Part shown: positions 35,129-45,181 of the stretch, piece after piece
How the letters are laid out: every line of letters starts with the position of its first letter
Numbering within the stretch: the first letter of the stretch is position 1
Assembly (NCBI RefSeq): GCF_019693215.1
Contig: NZ_CP081183.1
Span: forward strand, 2,421,226 to 2,485,225
Direction: 5' to 3'
DNA length: 64,000 nt
From: Salinarchaeum sp. IM2453
GTDB taxonomy: Archaea; Halobacteriota; Halobacteria; Halobacteriales; Salinarchaeaceae
Translations under genes and position numbers: made by a program
The notes under the pieces: model-generated
Database searches by the model: none
What the model saw: the letters and a program-made list of their open reading frames with translations, nothing else
Told to the model about the DNA's origin: nothing

Positions 35129-36916
35129 ATGACAACAAACCGAGACTCATCCAAGCAAGACTACATTGCTGTTATTGACCAAGATAAGGTAACAGAAGAA
35201 GTCAAAGATATTGCAGTGAAATATGATCCACTAAACCGATCAGGACATGAAGGATTTCATGTCACCGAAGATGGGAAATTACACATTGATGATGCACTGG
35301 TCATGGCGGAACACAGACTAATCGAGAAAAAGATCCCAAATGACGCGATAAAGATTATTCCATTACCGACCGCAACAGGAGAACTTGCACATCAGTATGG
35401 AGAAAATGGGTTTCGCTTGTACAATCTTCCTGCACCAGAAGACGGAAGCGTAATTGGGTTACTCGGCCGGAATGGGATTGGAAAAAGTACTGCATTACAA
35501 ATCTTATCTGGCAACCAGATTCCGAACTTCGGGAACACAGAGCAGGCGTCCAGCTGGGAGGAAGCAATCAATACCTTTCGAGGAACCACACTGCAAAACC
35601 ATCTTGAGTCACTGCAGAATGGAGAGATCACAACAGCATATAAGCCACAGCAGATCACGAACTTCCGAAGTGAAGAATCAAGAACCGTTGCAGATGTGAT
35701 GTCTGAACCCACACTTGCTTCTGCTTCACTTCTTGAAATGCTTGACTTATCGGGGCTAGAAGACCGACAAATACGTAATCTGTCAGGAGGGGAATTACAG
35801 CGACTCGCTATCGCGGTGACACTACTCTCAGAGGCAGACTTATACATATTTGACGAGCCGTCATCATTCCTTGATATTGAGCAGCGGTTAATTGTTGGCC
35901 GAGCCATTCGGGAGTGGACTGCTTCGAACGATGCTGCAGCGATGGTCGTTGAGCACGACTTAGCGATGCTTGATTTACTGGCGGATAGTATTCATGTCGT
36001 TTATGGCGAACCTAGTGGATTTGGTGTAATCTCACAGCGACTGTCGACTCGAGAAGGAATTAACCAGTTTTTAGAAGGAAGATTACAGCAGGAGAACGTA
36101 CAGATCCGACAGCGACGTATCGAGTTTCCAGCGCCGGGGGAAAGATCAGTTCCACAGGAGGCAAAACTACTGGGATATCCAACATTGACGCACCAATATG
36201 ATTCGTTCTCATTATCAGTTAACCCCGGAGAGATCCACGCTGGGGAATCACTTGGGATCATCGGAGCAAACGCGTTAGGAAAAACAACATTTGCAAAGCT
36301 ACTTGCTGGAGCTATCGATCCACAGCAGGCAGCAATTCCTGAGGACGTTACCGTATCATACAAACCGCAGTATCTATCTGCGGATAACAAAGAAACAGTA
36401 CAGACACGACTTAGACAAGCCACAGACATTACATCTCAGCGATTTATTACTCAGATTCGTGACCCGTTTGAACTTGAAGAATTATATGATAGGCATCTTG
36501 ATACACTATCAGGCGGAGAGCTACAACGGGTTGGCATTGCGTTGTGCTTCGCTCGAGATGCAGATGTATACGTTCTCGATGAGCCGTCAGCGTTTCTCGA
36601 TGTTGACCGCCGAGCGGCATTTGCAAAGCAAATTCGACGGTTTGCACGGCGACGAAGCAAAGCTGTACTCGTTATTGACCATGATCTGCTGTTGATAAAT
36701 CACATTGCTGATCGGCTTATCGTGTTTGAAGGAACATCTGGAGAAAATGGAGTCGCTAGCTCGCCACAATCTGTTCAATCAGGGATGAATCAATTCCTTT
36801 CATCGATTGGAATTACATTTCGGCGAGATGAGCGAACAGACAGACCTCGTGTTAACAAACCAGACAGTAAACTCGATAGAGAGCAGAAACGTAACAACGA
36901 GTACTATTCTACCTAA
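35129..36916 (+). CDS. ABCE1/RLI homologue lacking all Fe-S cysteines
   Basis: ABCE1 splits ribosomes and has two ABC ATPase halves behind a double [4Fe-4S] domain. This 595-residue protein keeps the layout: the first Walker A GRNGIGKST at 113-121 and signature LSGGELQRLAIA, hinge GINQFLEGRLQQENVQIR, second Walker A GANALGKTTF near 379, second LSGGELQRVGIA, and the terminal RPRVNKPDSKLDREQK. The Fe-S region is recognisable (IAVIDQDKV, KYDPLNRSG, KKIPNDAIKIIPLP) but contains no cysteine; all eight ligands are replaced. It is thus probably a paralogue with changed or lost ribosome function. A canonical copy is presumed elsewhere, which the window cannot show. Confidence 0.88.
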   Translation: MTTNRDSSKQDYIAVIDQDKVTEEVKDIAVKYDPLNRSGHEGFHVTEDGKLHIDDALVMAEHRLIEKKIPNDAIKIIPLPTATGELAHQYGENGFRLYNLPAPEDGSVIGLLGRNGIGKSTALQILSGNQIPNFGNTEQASSWEEAINTFRGTTLQNHLESLQNGEITTAYKPQQITNFRSEESRTVADVMSEPTLASASLLEMLDLSGLEDRQIRNLSGGELQRLAIAVTLLSEADLYIFDEPSSFLDIEQRLIVGRAIREWTASNDAAAMVVEHDLAMLDLLADSIHVVYGEPSGFGVISQRLSTREGINQFLEGRLQQENVQIRQRRIEFPAPGERSVPQEAKLLGYPTLTHQYDSFSLSVNPGEIHAGESLGIIGANALGKTTFAKLLAGAIDPQQAAIPEDVTVSYKPQYLSADNKETVQTRLRQATDITSQRFITQIRDPFELEELYDRHLDTLSGGELQRVGIALCFARDADVYVLDEPSAFLDVDRRAAFAKQIRRFARRRSKAVLVIDHDLLLINHIADRLIVFEGTSGENGVASSPQSVQSGMNQFLSSIGITFRRDERTDRPRVNKPDSKLDREQKRNNEYYST

Positions 36917-36928
36917 GATCCGGATGGA

Positions 36929-37063
36929 TCACTGATGTTGATCAGAGAGAGTTGTCTTTGCACTGCCACAGTTTGGGCACTTTGTAAACTCATAGGTTCC
37001 ATATGGATTTTCGACATCAACCTCAAAGAGATGATCGCACTCATGGCACTGATATTTGATCAT
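36929..37063 (-). CDS. 44-residue zinc-ribbon micro-protein
   Basis: ATG at 37063 opens MIKYQCHECDHLFEVDVENP, continuing with YGTYEFTKCPNCGSAK, giving C-x2-C and CPxCG knuckles. Such CPxCG-type zinc micro-proteins are frequent in haloarchaea and act in several regulatory roles. It is 42 bp from the stop of the truncated helicase and on the same strand. The paired cysteine knuckles over a short, stop-free frame support it. Confidence 0.65.
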   Translation of the reverse strand: MIKYQCHECDHLFEVDVENPYGTYEFTKCPNCGSAKTTLSDQHQ

Positions 37064-37105
37064 GGACAAAACTTGTTCTGAGTTACAATATATGTTGTTA
37101 CAACG

Positions 37106-37873
37106 CTACACAGGGAGAAATGCCGGGTCAACCTCCCGCAGTCGATTCGTATCGCGGAGATAGGAGAATAGTTCCGCGTAGTGATCCACTGATTCAGCCT
37201 GTTCCGACGCCTCTCGCAGCGTTGCCCAGTCCCCGATAAGAGCACATAGGCGCTGTGCTCGGGTCATTGCAACATTTAAACGACGTGGTCCGTCACTCGG
37301 TCTGGCAAGAAAGCCAATCTCCCCATCAGCATTGCTTCGGACAAATGAAATAAGAATAACTGTCCGTTCGCTTCCTTGGAAAGCATCAATCGTGTCTACC
37401 GTTATTGAATTGTGAGCGTCAATCTGATCGGCATCTGCCAATATGTCTTGAATATGTGTCGCTTGAGCTGCATATGGTGTGATGACGCCAATCTCTTTTG
37501 CTGGGATCCCATCATCACGAATTCTGCTGACAAGCGTAGCAACCAAGCTTGCCTCTTCAGAGTTGATAAACGAGGTTCCGGCGGGCTGCTCGGTACCACC
37601 AATGTTGTACCCAACTATTGGCTCTCGATCTGCGATAGACTGTATACTGACACCTGTCTGAAGCGATCGATCGTAAAATTCCCGATTCGGGAAGTATGAG
37701 ATATCCCGGTGCATGCGGTATTGTGTTCGCAACTGAAGTCCAATATCCTCGAATACACCACCGTCAGTATAGATGTGTTCAAATAGCGATAGTCCGGTGC
37801 TTGTTGCTGGTGGAGATTCTGTCTTGCTGAATGGCGGGAGCTGTTGATGATCACCAGCCAAGATTATCCACAT
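37106..37873 (-). pseudogene. truncated DNA2/UPF1-type superfamily 1 helicase
   Basis: Only the second RecA domain remains: ILAGDHQQLPPF (motif III), LRTQYRMH (motif IV), VITPYAAQ, TVDTIDAFQGSERTVILISFVRS split across motif V, and RRLNVAMTRAQR (motif VI). The Walker A and most of the first domain are absent. The same frame meets a TAG stop 6 bp upstream of its first methionine. A complete SF1 helicase would need at least 300 more residues, so it cannot act as a helicase. Upstream sequence (37852-38043) holds a second coding remnant in a different frame. Confidence 0.75.
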
Positions 37874-38043
37874 GGGCTAATGACTCATACTGACCGGCAA
37901 ATCGGTAGACGGTTTCAAGCGAAAAATCAATTGGATCGGCGTCTATGAGATCCATTTTACTTGGCGCTGCCAGTGTAGCATCCGCTAAACTAAATTCATG
38001 AATCGCACTTTCCAAGATTAGTGTCACGTCTGCAATTAGTAGG
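37852..38043 (-). pseudogene. coding remnant upstream of truncated helicase
   Basis: In another minus-strand frame, the sequence reads ADVTLILESAIHEFSLADAT and then LAAPSKMDLIDADPIDFSLE and VYRFAGQYESLAH before a stop. It looks protein-like and has no start codon in sight. It may be the inner part of the same helicase shifted by indels or another gene. The rest of the gap to 38174 holds nothing I can name. Confidence 0.35.
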
Positions 38044-38174
38044 TGGAAAAACCATCCTAATAAAACACTTGTATGTTATCCGGTATGGAGGGAGGAACGA
38101 GGTCCAACCGAAATAAATAGTGCGGTTGCAGCCAACAACACACTAAAGATGACATCCCCATTACATAGTGAAAC

Positions 38175-38510
38175 ATGAAAGAGGAGGTTGTCACGTGGCC
38201 GATGGTGGGCTTGTATCTTGCACTTGGTGTTGACTCTATGGTTTTATCCGGTATTCTTTCAATCACTGGGCTCGCTTCGTGGACAATCACTGCTATGCAA
38301 GTCATTGTTGTCCACGCAGTGTTTATTGGCTATGCCGGATATCGGTGGAGACAGCGACAGAAAAAACGACGACAGAGTTGGGGATGGATGTCAGATACTG
38401 TAGCAGAAGCCCAATGGCAATACGCAAACGGGAAAATTACTGAGTCAGAGCTCAGACAGATTCGTGAACAAGCGGGGGAACCTTCAAGAAATATATCTGA
38501 AGAGAAGTAA
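38175..38510 (+). CDS. small membrane protein with SHOCT-like tail
   Basis: The 111-residue protein has two hydrophobic helices (LYLALGVDSMVLSGIL and MQVIVVHAVFIGYAGY), a basic loop (RWRQRQKKRRQSWGW) and a C-terminal AQWQYANGKITESELRQI, which fits the SHOCT pattern. Unknown function. Confidence 0.65.
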   Translation: MKEEVVTWPMVGLYLALGVDSMVLSGILSITGLASWTITAMQVIVVHAVFIGYAGYRWRQRQKKRRQSWGWMSDTVAEAQWQYANGKITESELRQIREQAGEPSRNISEEK

Positions 38511-38765
38511 ACTTACCCCGCTCTACTCCGCTCGGGTTGCGCCCTCGCTTTGTTGGGGGCGGGGCTTTCTGCCTTTCGGGCAGGGTTCTGGTTCCACGAC
38601 GGCACTGTCCCGTGCTGGGACAGGCTCACAGCGGTGTTAGTCTCCACAGGCGTTGCTTTGGATTGTCCCAACCCTACTCGATGATGATGGGAGATAGAGT
38701 CTGACCGTGGGTATGATCCCACTCGAAGCCAGCCTCATGAGTAAAGTCCGTCACAATTTCACACC
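38511..38765. mobile_element. remnant of an IS1341-type TnpB gene (C-terminal tail)
   Basis: On the minus strand VGLGQSKATPVETNTAVSLS, then HGTVPSWNQNPARKAESPAP, matches the low-complexity C-terminal tail of haloarchaeal TnpB proteins. The rest of the gene and the IS ends are missing or decayed. The related tail at 31467-31670 is a different subgroup. Confidence 0.5.
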
Positions 38766-38802
38766 CCTGCAGGGACGATTTCTAATATCGGACTACGAAT
38801 GA

Positions 38803-40095
38803 TTATGGCCACAGCCCCCGCATGTCATGAGCTTTCGCCACACGTGATAGGGCTAATTTGTATGTTGCATCCCGCCACGTCATAGATTTATTCTCATCAT
38901 AATGATCACAAACATCGGCCCATGCGTTTATCATCGCTTCATCTAGCTTTTCATGAACTTTTTCCAGTGACCAAGGTTTACGGTTGATATTTTGTAACCA
39001 TTCAAAATAACTAACTGTCACGCCTCCAGCATTCGCAAGGATATCCGGGATCACCGCAATGTCGCGCTCCTCGAGAATACGATCAGCCCCCGTTGTTGTC
39101 GGTCCATTTGCTCCCTCAATCACTATATCGGCCTGAATATTGTCTGCATTCTGTTCTGTTATCACATTGCCCACTGCCGCTGGAATAAGCAGATCAACAT
39201 CGAGACTGAACAGGCTACTGTTTGAGATGATATCACTCGCGTATGCGGTTACTGCATTTGGCTCTTCATTGTATGAAGGAATCGTTGCTGGATCAATCCC
39301 ATCAGGATCATACGCTGCTCCGTTGATATCGCTGACAGCAACGATTGTTGCTCCCCATTCGTCAAGTAGACGGGCTGCATTGGCTCCCACACTGCCGTAT
39401 CCTTGGATAGCAATTGTTGTTCTATCCAGTGGTTGATCGTAATATTCACAGACAGCTCGCGTAACGAGTGCCACACTCCTTCCTGGAGCAGCTGCTCGGC
39501 CCCGGCTACCGCCAAGCACTGTTGGTTTTCCGGTTACAATTCCTGGTGTTGTCTCTCCTTTGTCTTGGGAATATGCGTCCATGAACCATGCCATCGTCTG
39601 TGCGTCTGTTCCCATGTCTGGTCCGGGGACATCCTGCATTGGACCGATTACATCGTGAATTTCATTTGCAAACCGACGAGTAATGCGTTCTTTCTCTCGC
39701 CGGCTACATTTTGCTGGATCAACCTGTATACCACCTTTTGCACCACCGAAAGGCAGGTCCATAACGGCGCACTTCCAGGTCATCCACATGGCAAGCCCAG
39801 CAGATTCTTCACGATCGGTATCTGGATGATAACGTAATCCTCCTTTATACGGGCCTCGGACGTCGGTATGTTGTGCTCGAAAGCCAGTGTAGGTTTTCAC
39901 ACTTCCGTCGTCCATCTCTACAGGGACTTTTACCTCATGTATCTTCGATGGATGGTATAACTGCTCTAAGATATGCTCATCAACATCAAGGTGCTGTGCT
40001 GCACGCTTAAACTGATATCGTGCTGTCTGCAATGCTGATTCATGAGCACTGCCGCTACCTTGATCAGGCACTTTGTTTTGAGAATCTATTGACAT
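38803..40095 (-). CDS. gdh: glutamate dehydrogenase (Glu/Leu/Phe/Val dehydrogenase)
   Basis: The enzyme interconverts glutamate with 2-oxoglutarate and ammonia using NAD(P). The 430-residue protein has the substrate lysines in [11 protein letters not shown] and [27 protein letters not shown], and the nucleotide-binding [13 protein letters not shown]. It ends [15 protein letters not shown], typical of haloarchaeal members. Length is complete. Upstream and divergent from NhaC is a zinc micro-protein on the same strand as this gene. Confidence 0.93.
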   Translation of the reverse strand: MSIDSQNKVPDQGSGSAHESALQTARYQFKRAAQHLDVDEHILEQLYHPSKIHEVKVPVEMDDGSVKTYTGFRAQHTDVRGPYKGGLRYHPDTDREESAGLAMWMTWKCAVMDLPFGGAKGGIQVDPAKCSRREKERITRRFANEIHDVIGPMQDVPGPDMGTDAQTMAWFMDAYSQDKGETTPGIVTGKPTVLGGSRGRAAAPGRSVALVTRAVCEYYDQPLDRTTIAIQGYGSVGANAARLLDEWGATIVAVSDINGAAYDPDGIDPATIPSYNEEPNAVTAYASDIISNSSLFSLDVDLLIPAAVGNVITEQNADNIQADIVIEGANGPTTTGADRILEERDIAVIPDILANAGGVTVSYFEWLQNINRKPWSLEKVHEKLDEAMINAWADVCDHYDENKSMTWRDATYKLALSRVAKAHDMRGLWP

Positions 40096-40101
40096 AAATT
40101 G

Positions 40102-40245
40102 CTATTCGAGTGGGACAGTTTGATTTCGTGTTGGGCTATTGCACTTTGGACAGGTGCCTGGATGGGTTTCAGCAATCATAATGTGTCCACATCGAAAGCA
40201 CTCGTATCTGACTGCATCGTTTTGCCGGTACTCAATATCAAACAT
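40102..40245 (-). CDS. 47-residue rubrerythrin-like zinc micro-protein (DUF7129-type)
   Basis: ATG at 40245 encodes MFDIEYRQNDAVRYECFRCG, then HIMIAETHPGTCPKCNSPTR, with two C-x2-C knuckles in the order of the small rubrerythrin-like zinc proteins common in haloarchaea. It precedes gdh by 6 bp in the same direction, so it may be the first gene of that transcript. Confidence 0.7.
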   Translation of the reverse strand: MFDIEYRQNDAVRYECFRCGHIMIAETHPGTCPKCNSPTRNQTVPLE

Positions 40246-40321
40246 GGCGTAGCAGTATGTATGACTGTATTCGAATTATAAATTGGACAACATTTTCGCA
40301 TATTGAATATTTGAGATAAAT

Positions 40322-40343
40322 TTATAACGATCATTTGTTATAA
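40322..40343. promoter_or_regulatory. inverted repeat in divergent promoter region before nhaC
   Basis: The arms ttataac (40322-40328) and gttataa (40337-40343) are perfectly inverted with an 8-bp spacer. They lie about 110 bp before nhaC and 75 bp before the zinc micro-protein. The site may be an operator or two overlapping TATA boxes. Confidence 0.3.
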
Positions 40344-40452
40344 TAATTGAATAGAGATTACAGCAACATTATTAGCAATCAAGATTGGTATGATGCTTTT
40401 TTGCAACGACTTTAGATATCAAACTTATGTGTGAATTCACATAGTAGGAGAT

Positions 40453-42027
40453 ATGTCTGATTTTGGGGCACTGTCGGTCCTGCCGCCGCTTATCGCGGTG
40501 ATACTTGCAATTGTTACTCGCAAAGCAGTGCTGTCTCTGTTTTTGGGTGTATGGTCAGGTGCAATCATATATACTGGAAGTGTAGGAATCAGTCAAACAT
40601 TTGACTGGATAATCGGCGCTATTGCCGATGATTTCCATGCACAGATTATTGTGTTCACGCTGTTGCTTGGTTCCGGGACAGCGCTGATCTGGAGAATGGG
40701 AGGATCATATGCCGTTCGGTCATGGGCACTAAAGCGACTGGACAACAAACGAAAGGTCGGACTTGCCACATGGATCCTTGGAATTGCGATGTTTTTCGAT
40801 GATTACGCGAATACAGCAATTGTCGGAAGTACAATGAAAGATGTCTCAGATGAGTTGCGCATTTCCCGTGAAAAACTATCGTATATTGTTGATTCAACAG
40901 CAGCACCGATTGCAACGTTATTTATCTCGTCATGGGTTGCGTTCCAGCTCGGGATGATTGAAGACGGATATGAGGAGGCAGGTGTTAGCGATCCTCCGGG
41001 CGCTGTAGAGGTATTCATCCAGTCAATCCCGTTCAACATGTATGCAATCCTTGCATTGGTCATGGTTGGAATCATTGTCATTTCAGGCCGTGATTATGGA
41101 GAAATGTTAACAGCAGAAAAACGGGCGTCAACAACCGGAAAAGTAAATCGAGATGATGCTCGTCCAATGCAGGATGTTTCAGCAGAGTTAGGAGATCCAT
41201 ACGCGGACACGCCACGGCTTCTCGCATTTGTCGTTCCAATTGTTGTGCTTATTGTTGTGACAATTGGATCAGCACTATGGACAGGATACGAACCTGGTGC
41301 ATCAGCTACGGATATGGTTATTGAAGCGGACTATGCAATCGCTCTCGTCTTCGGTTCGTTTGCGATGGTCGTATCCAGCTTTGTGATTGGGTTTGTGTAT
41401 GATATATTATCGCTTGATGAGAGTGTGGATACAACCATTGCCGGCTTCGGAATTATGCTTACTGCGGTGTCAATTCTTGTGCTTGCTTGGTCGATTGGAA
41501 GTGTTGTAAGTGCTCTCGGAACGGGAGACTATATTGCTGGCTTTGCAGAAGGGACGGTACCAGCGGAATTACTGCCTGTAATTGTGTTTTTGCTTGCTGG
41601 TGCTATTGCATTTTCAACTGGAAGTGCTTGGAGCACGATGGGAATCGTAACGCCGATTGCGATCCCTGTTGCATGGAGCCTAACCGGAGACCATACAATG
41701 GTCGCTGCGATGATCGGTACAATCTTCTCTGGATCTGTGTTCGGGGACCACTCTTCACCTATCTCAGACACCTCAGTGATGTCTGCTACATTTACTGGGG
41801 CAGATCTGATTGATCACGTCCGAACACAGATTTACTATGCATTTACCGTTGGTTTTGTAGTCAGTTTCCTGTTGATCATGTGGGGGTATACAGAAGTTAC
41901 ACCGCTTCTTTTGCTACCAGTCGGTGTAGTGATGCTTGCTGTGCTTGTTTATGTTCTCTCAGGATACGATAGTTACCGACGGGGGATCAGCCCAGAACAA
42001 GAATACACTGAATTCTCTGAAGATTAG
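40453..42027 (+). CDS. nhaC: NhaC-type Na+/H+ antiporter
   Basis: This 524-residue membrane antiporter has about twelve hydrophobic segments. Diagnostic stretches are FFDDYANTAIVGSTMKDVSD, STAAPIATLFISSWVAFQLG and the GDHSSPISDTSVMSATFTGA region, all in family order. It exports sodium in exchange for protons or transports a related amino-acid/cation. The acidic C-terminal tail is short. It stands alone with the divergent gdh transcript. Confidence 0.9.
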   Translation: MSDFGALSVLPPLIAVILAIVTRKAVLSLFLGVWSGAIIYTGSVGISQTFDWIIGAIADDFHAQIIVFTLLLGSGTALIWRMGGSYAVRSWALKRLDNKRKVGLATWILGIAMFFDDYANTAIVGSTMKDVSDELRISREKLSYIVDSTAAPIATLFISSWVAFQLGMIEDGYEEAGVSDPPGAVEVFIQSIPFNMYAILALVMVGIIVISGRDYGEMLTAEKRASTTGKVNRDDARPMQDVSAELGDPYADTPRLLAFVVPIVVLIVVTIGSALWTGYEPGASATDMVIEADYAIALVFGSFAMVVSSFVIGFVYDILSLDESVDTTIAGFGIMLTAVSILVLAWSIGSVVSALGTGDYIAGFAEGTVPAELLPVIVFLLAGAIAFSTGSAWSTMGIVTPIAIPVAWSLTGDHTMVAAMIGTIFSGSVFGDHSSPISDTSVMSATFTGADLIDHVRTQIYYAFTVGFVVSFLLIMWGYTEVTPLLLLPVGVVMLAVLVYVLSGYDSYRRGISPEQEYTEFSED

Positions 42028-42135
42028 GAAACCAGTTGTATCGGATCAAAACGATATCGCAATCCTGTTGCGGTATTTCTACATATATATTCCTTTTGCA
42101 GGAGAGTTTATGCCGTTCTAACCCTTGTATAATCC

Positions 42136-43929
42136 ATGGGTTTTCTAGCTGATCAAGCAGGAATTAGCGGTGACACACCCGAATACACGCAAATTGATAT
42201 CGGCGTTCTTATTATTGGAGCCGGTGCAGCAGGCGCCAGAACAGCAATTGAATTATCACAACAAGGTGTTGAAGACCTCCTTGTAATTGGAAAGCGGAGT
42301 CATGGCGATGCGCATACAACGTGGGCCCGAGGAGGCGTCAACGGAGCACTCGGAACACACGATCCCGAGGATGACTGGACAATTCACGCAGCAGACACAC
42401 TGAATGAAGGACATTTTATCAATGATTCAGATAAGGTCGAGGCAGTCGCAAAGCAAATGCCCGACCGACTCCGAGAGCTTGATGAGTGGGGGATGGAGTT
42501 TTCTCGGACAGAAGATGGAAATATAGATCAGCGATACTTTGGTGCTCAGTCATTTAGACGGACAGCGTTTGCAGGCGATCATACAGGCGAGTCAATGCTC
42601 AACACGCTAGTTGAGCGAGCACAGGATCTCAACGTGCCATATCGTGAGAACGTAATGATTACGAAGCTATTGACTGACGCAAATCAAATTTACGGGGCCG
42701 TCGGATTTGACATGGATACTGGTGATTTCCTTCTGTTCAACACAGGAGCTATCGTGCTTGCTGCTGGTGGATATTCAGCAATCTATAATCGACATAGCTC
42801 ACGAGATGACGAGAATAACGGTGACGGACCTGCGTTAGCGTATGATGCAGGTGCCTCATTGATGGATATGGAATTTGTCCAGTTCCATCCGACTGGCATG
42901 GCAGTTGATGAAACTGATTCTGAATGGAGTCAATGGAGTGGACGACTTGTTACTGAAGCGGTACGTGGCGAAGGAGGAAGACTGTATAATGCCAATGGGG
43001 AGCGGTTTATGGAGCGATACTCACCAAAACAGATGGAACTCGATGCCCGAGATGTTGTTGCCCGAGCTATTGCTAAAGAAATTGAAGAGGGAAGAGGCAC
43101 TGAAAATGGAGGTGTCTATCTCGATATCTCACACAAGGAAGAGGAATTTATTCAGGAGCGTCTTCCAAGAATGTACGAACGGTTCGCCTCATTGGGTGTT
43201 AATTTAGCTAAGGAGCCTGTCGAGGTTGCCCCAACATCCCATTATGGAATGGGGGGTGTAGTTGTCGATAATAGCGGTGAGACTGAAATCGATGGTCTCT
43301 ACGCAATTGGTGAGACGATGGCAGGTGTACACGGAGCCAACCGACTTGGAGGAAATTCTCTTGCAGAAACACTTGCTTTTGGCACAATCACAGGAGCTCA
43401 TCTCGCTGAAAATGAACCAACCCCCGGGATAGTACCCTCAGAGATTCGACAGTCCGAAGCGAAGTCACACTTCAATGAACTGAATACACTCGCTGATCAA
43501 TCTGGACAGCATTCTGTGATGGATGTCTACGAAGAGATTCAAGAAGCGATGTGGGAACACGGCGGATTGCTCAGGGAAGGTGAATCAATTGAACGTGGAC
43601 TCTCAAAGCTATCTGCAATCGAAGAGAAATTCGGACAGATGGATATTGGAAAAATAACGAGTCGAACATTTGAATTTGCTGTCGATGTCGCATTTATGCT
43701 GACAAGCGCAAAGGCGGTACTAATAAGCGCACAAGAACGAACAGAATCTCGAGGAGCACACCACCGACTCGACTACACAGATACTGCCCCTAAATGGCAG
43801 CAGAATATCTGTATCCAACAGGAAAATGGCGGAATGCAGGTAGACACATCCTCCGTGTCACCTCCAAGTAAGTCGGTACAAGAAGCGCTTGATGCTGGCT
43901 ACGAACTAGACTACCATCAACTGGAGTAA
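42136..43929 (+). CDS. FAD-dependent fumarate reductase/succinate dehydrogenase-type flavoprotein
   Basis: The 597-residue protein has an FAD-binding fold (VLIIGAGAAGARTAIELSQQ), the active-site loop HTTWARGGVNGALG, the capping-domain FVQFHPTG and EAVRGEGG, the catalytic Arg region DARDVVARA and the FAD-proximal SHYGMGGV and GGNSLAE. The short WARGG in place of the usual AAQGG is unusual for SdhA and fits related haloarchaeal paralogues. No iron-sulfur or membrane-anchor subunit genes are near, so it may be a soluble oxidase/reductase (L-aspartate-oxidase-like) rather than complex II. Confidence 0.8.
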   Translation: MGFLADQAGISGDTPEYTQIDIGVLIIGAGAAGARTAIELSQQGVEDLLVIGKRSHGDAHTTWARGGVNGALGTHDPEDDWTIHAADTLNEGHFINDSDKVEAVAKQMPDRLRELDEWGMEFSRTEDGNIDQRYFGAQSFRRTAFAGDHTGESMLNTLVERAQDLNVPYRENVMITKLLTDANQIYGAVGFDMDTGDFLLFNTGAIVLAAGGYSAIYNRHSSRDDENNGDGPALAYDAGASLMDMEFVQFHPTGMAVDETDSEWSQWSGRLVTEAVRGEGGRLYNANGERFMERYSPKQMELDARDVVARAIAKEIEEGRGTENGGVYLDISHKEEEFIQERLPRMYERFASLGVNLAKEPVEVAPTSHYGMGGVVVDNSGETEIDGLYAIGETMAGVHGANRLGGNSLAETLAFGTITGAHLAENEPTPGIVPSEIRQSEAKSHFNELNTLADQSGQHSVMDVYEEIQEAMWEHGGLLREGESIERGLSKLSAIEEKFGQMDIGKITSRTFEFAVDVAFMLTSAKAVLISAQERTESRGAHHRLDYTDTAPKWQQNICIQQENGGMQVDTSSVSPPSKSVQEALDAGYELDYHQLE

Positions 43930-43958
43930 CAGAGAGATACAAACCTCAGATATAACTA

Positions 43959-44303
43959 TTATGAGTCTCTGATCGCGTAACTACTGTGTTCTTCTTTTCC
44001 TGCAAGCACAATTAATGTTGTAATCGGCTCCCGGATATCAAAGAAATCGTGTTCAGTGCCTCGCTCCACAAAGACCATATCTCCTGCTTTGACGTCATGT
44101 ACTGTGTCGCCAACTCGAATTTTCCCTTCCCCTTCTATGATGTAGTATATTTCGTCTTCTGTATGAGGATTGCGAAGTTCTGTAGTGTCTCCCGGGTACT
44201 TCCCGATCTCGACTGTCATTGAGTCCCGGTCAACGATCACCTCATGCTCACGTTCTCCATCCGCCATCTCCAATGCAAGTTCCAATACAGATTCGTGTAC
44301 CAT
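43959..44303 (-). CDS. cupin-domain protein
   Basis: The 114-residue single-domain cupin carries metal-binding motif 1 (HTEDEIYYIIEGEGKIRVGD) and motif 2 (GDMVFVERGTEHDFFD), with histidines and a glutamate in the proper places. Function is not specific. It is convergent with the flavoprotein gene. Confidence 0.85.
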   Translation of the reverse strand: MVHESVLELALEMADGEREHEVIVDRDSMTVEIGKYPGDTTELRNPHTEDEIYYIIEGEGKIRVGDTVHDVKAGDMVFVERGTEHDFFDIREPITTLIVLAGKEEHSSYAIRDS

Positions 44304-44547
44304 GGTAACATCTAGCTTTGGATTGTACTGCGTGAATAAATATTCAGTGCATATCTTACGGAAAAGTAACCATATGTGGTTTCGTCTGTCTCGCTCGTTA
44401 ACAAATATATGAATTATAGAGTCAGCAGAGGAGGACTTACGATTTCAGACGTTATGAGGGAGTCAAACCTTGTGATGTCGCTTATTCGAATACTCCTTCC
44501 CTGAGTCACTCACGAATGCACGGGAAAAGCACATTACTCTTCACCTC

Positions 44548-45117
44548 ATGAATACACCCATGCAAGAGAATAGCTCACAATTATTTTCGGCAACGATGTT
44601 TGGAGTTGCGCTTATCATCATTGGGCTAGGGACCTATATTGGTCTATCAGTCCTTGCCTTTGCAGGAGCATTTATTGGCATGTTCCTCGCCAGTCTTGTG
44701 TTTGGACTTGCTGTCAAAGGCCGGCCTATTGTAGAGGGAGCAACTGCTGCTGGTGTATCCAAGCTGGCGCTTCTTCTTTCTGGTGGAGTGATTGGAAATT
44801 CGATTGGAGGAGCAGCTGTGGCAATTAGCTCTGTATCGCCGACAACGTTACTTATATCGGTTCTACTGGGCGTTGCTGTTGGAGCGTTTGGTACACACTT
44901 TGGAGATGATCTGCGGGAAGGACTAACCACGCCAGTTGAGGAAGCTTCAGCAGGGACACCAGTTGACAGAGGACCGAACACCCATCCAGAAGTACGCTCA
45001 GCAAATCAAGAGACAACATCCGCTGAGTCTGGATCGAATAAAACGCCACGCAGCTCAGAAGCAACCAATGACAATGAGCAGGAGTTATCGGACGACGTTG
45101 AACTAAACACAAATTAA
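44548..45117 (+). CDS. membrane protein with acidic tail
   Basis: The 189-residue protein has three to four hydrophobic, glycine-rich helices (residues 12-125) followed by a Ser/Thr/Glu-rich disordered tail. It resembles DUF456/DUF5518-like haloarchaeal membrane proteins. No specific function. Confidence 0.65.
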   Translation: MNTPMQENSSQLFSATMFGVALIIIGLGTYIGLSVLAFAGAFIGMFLASLVFGLAVKGRPIVEGATAAGVSKLALLLSGGVIGNSIGGAAVAISSVSPTTLLISVLLGVAVGAFGTHFGDDLREGLTTPVEEASAGTPVDRGPNTHPEVRSANQETTSAESGSNKTPRSSEATNDNEQELSDDVELNTN

Positions 45118-45181
45118 CCTGCTAACGGCCGTTACAGTAGGCAGCTACAAGTTTATACTTCTCCACGACTATTGTGATCAT

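Noticed and set aside
42136-43929. Succinate dehydrogenase flavoprotein of complex II
   Set aside because: No iron-sulfur or anchor subunits nearby and the active-site loop departs from SdhA; kept as a general fumarate-reductase-type flavoprotein.
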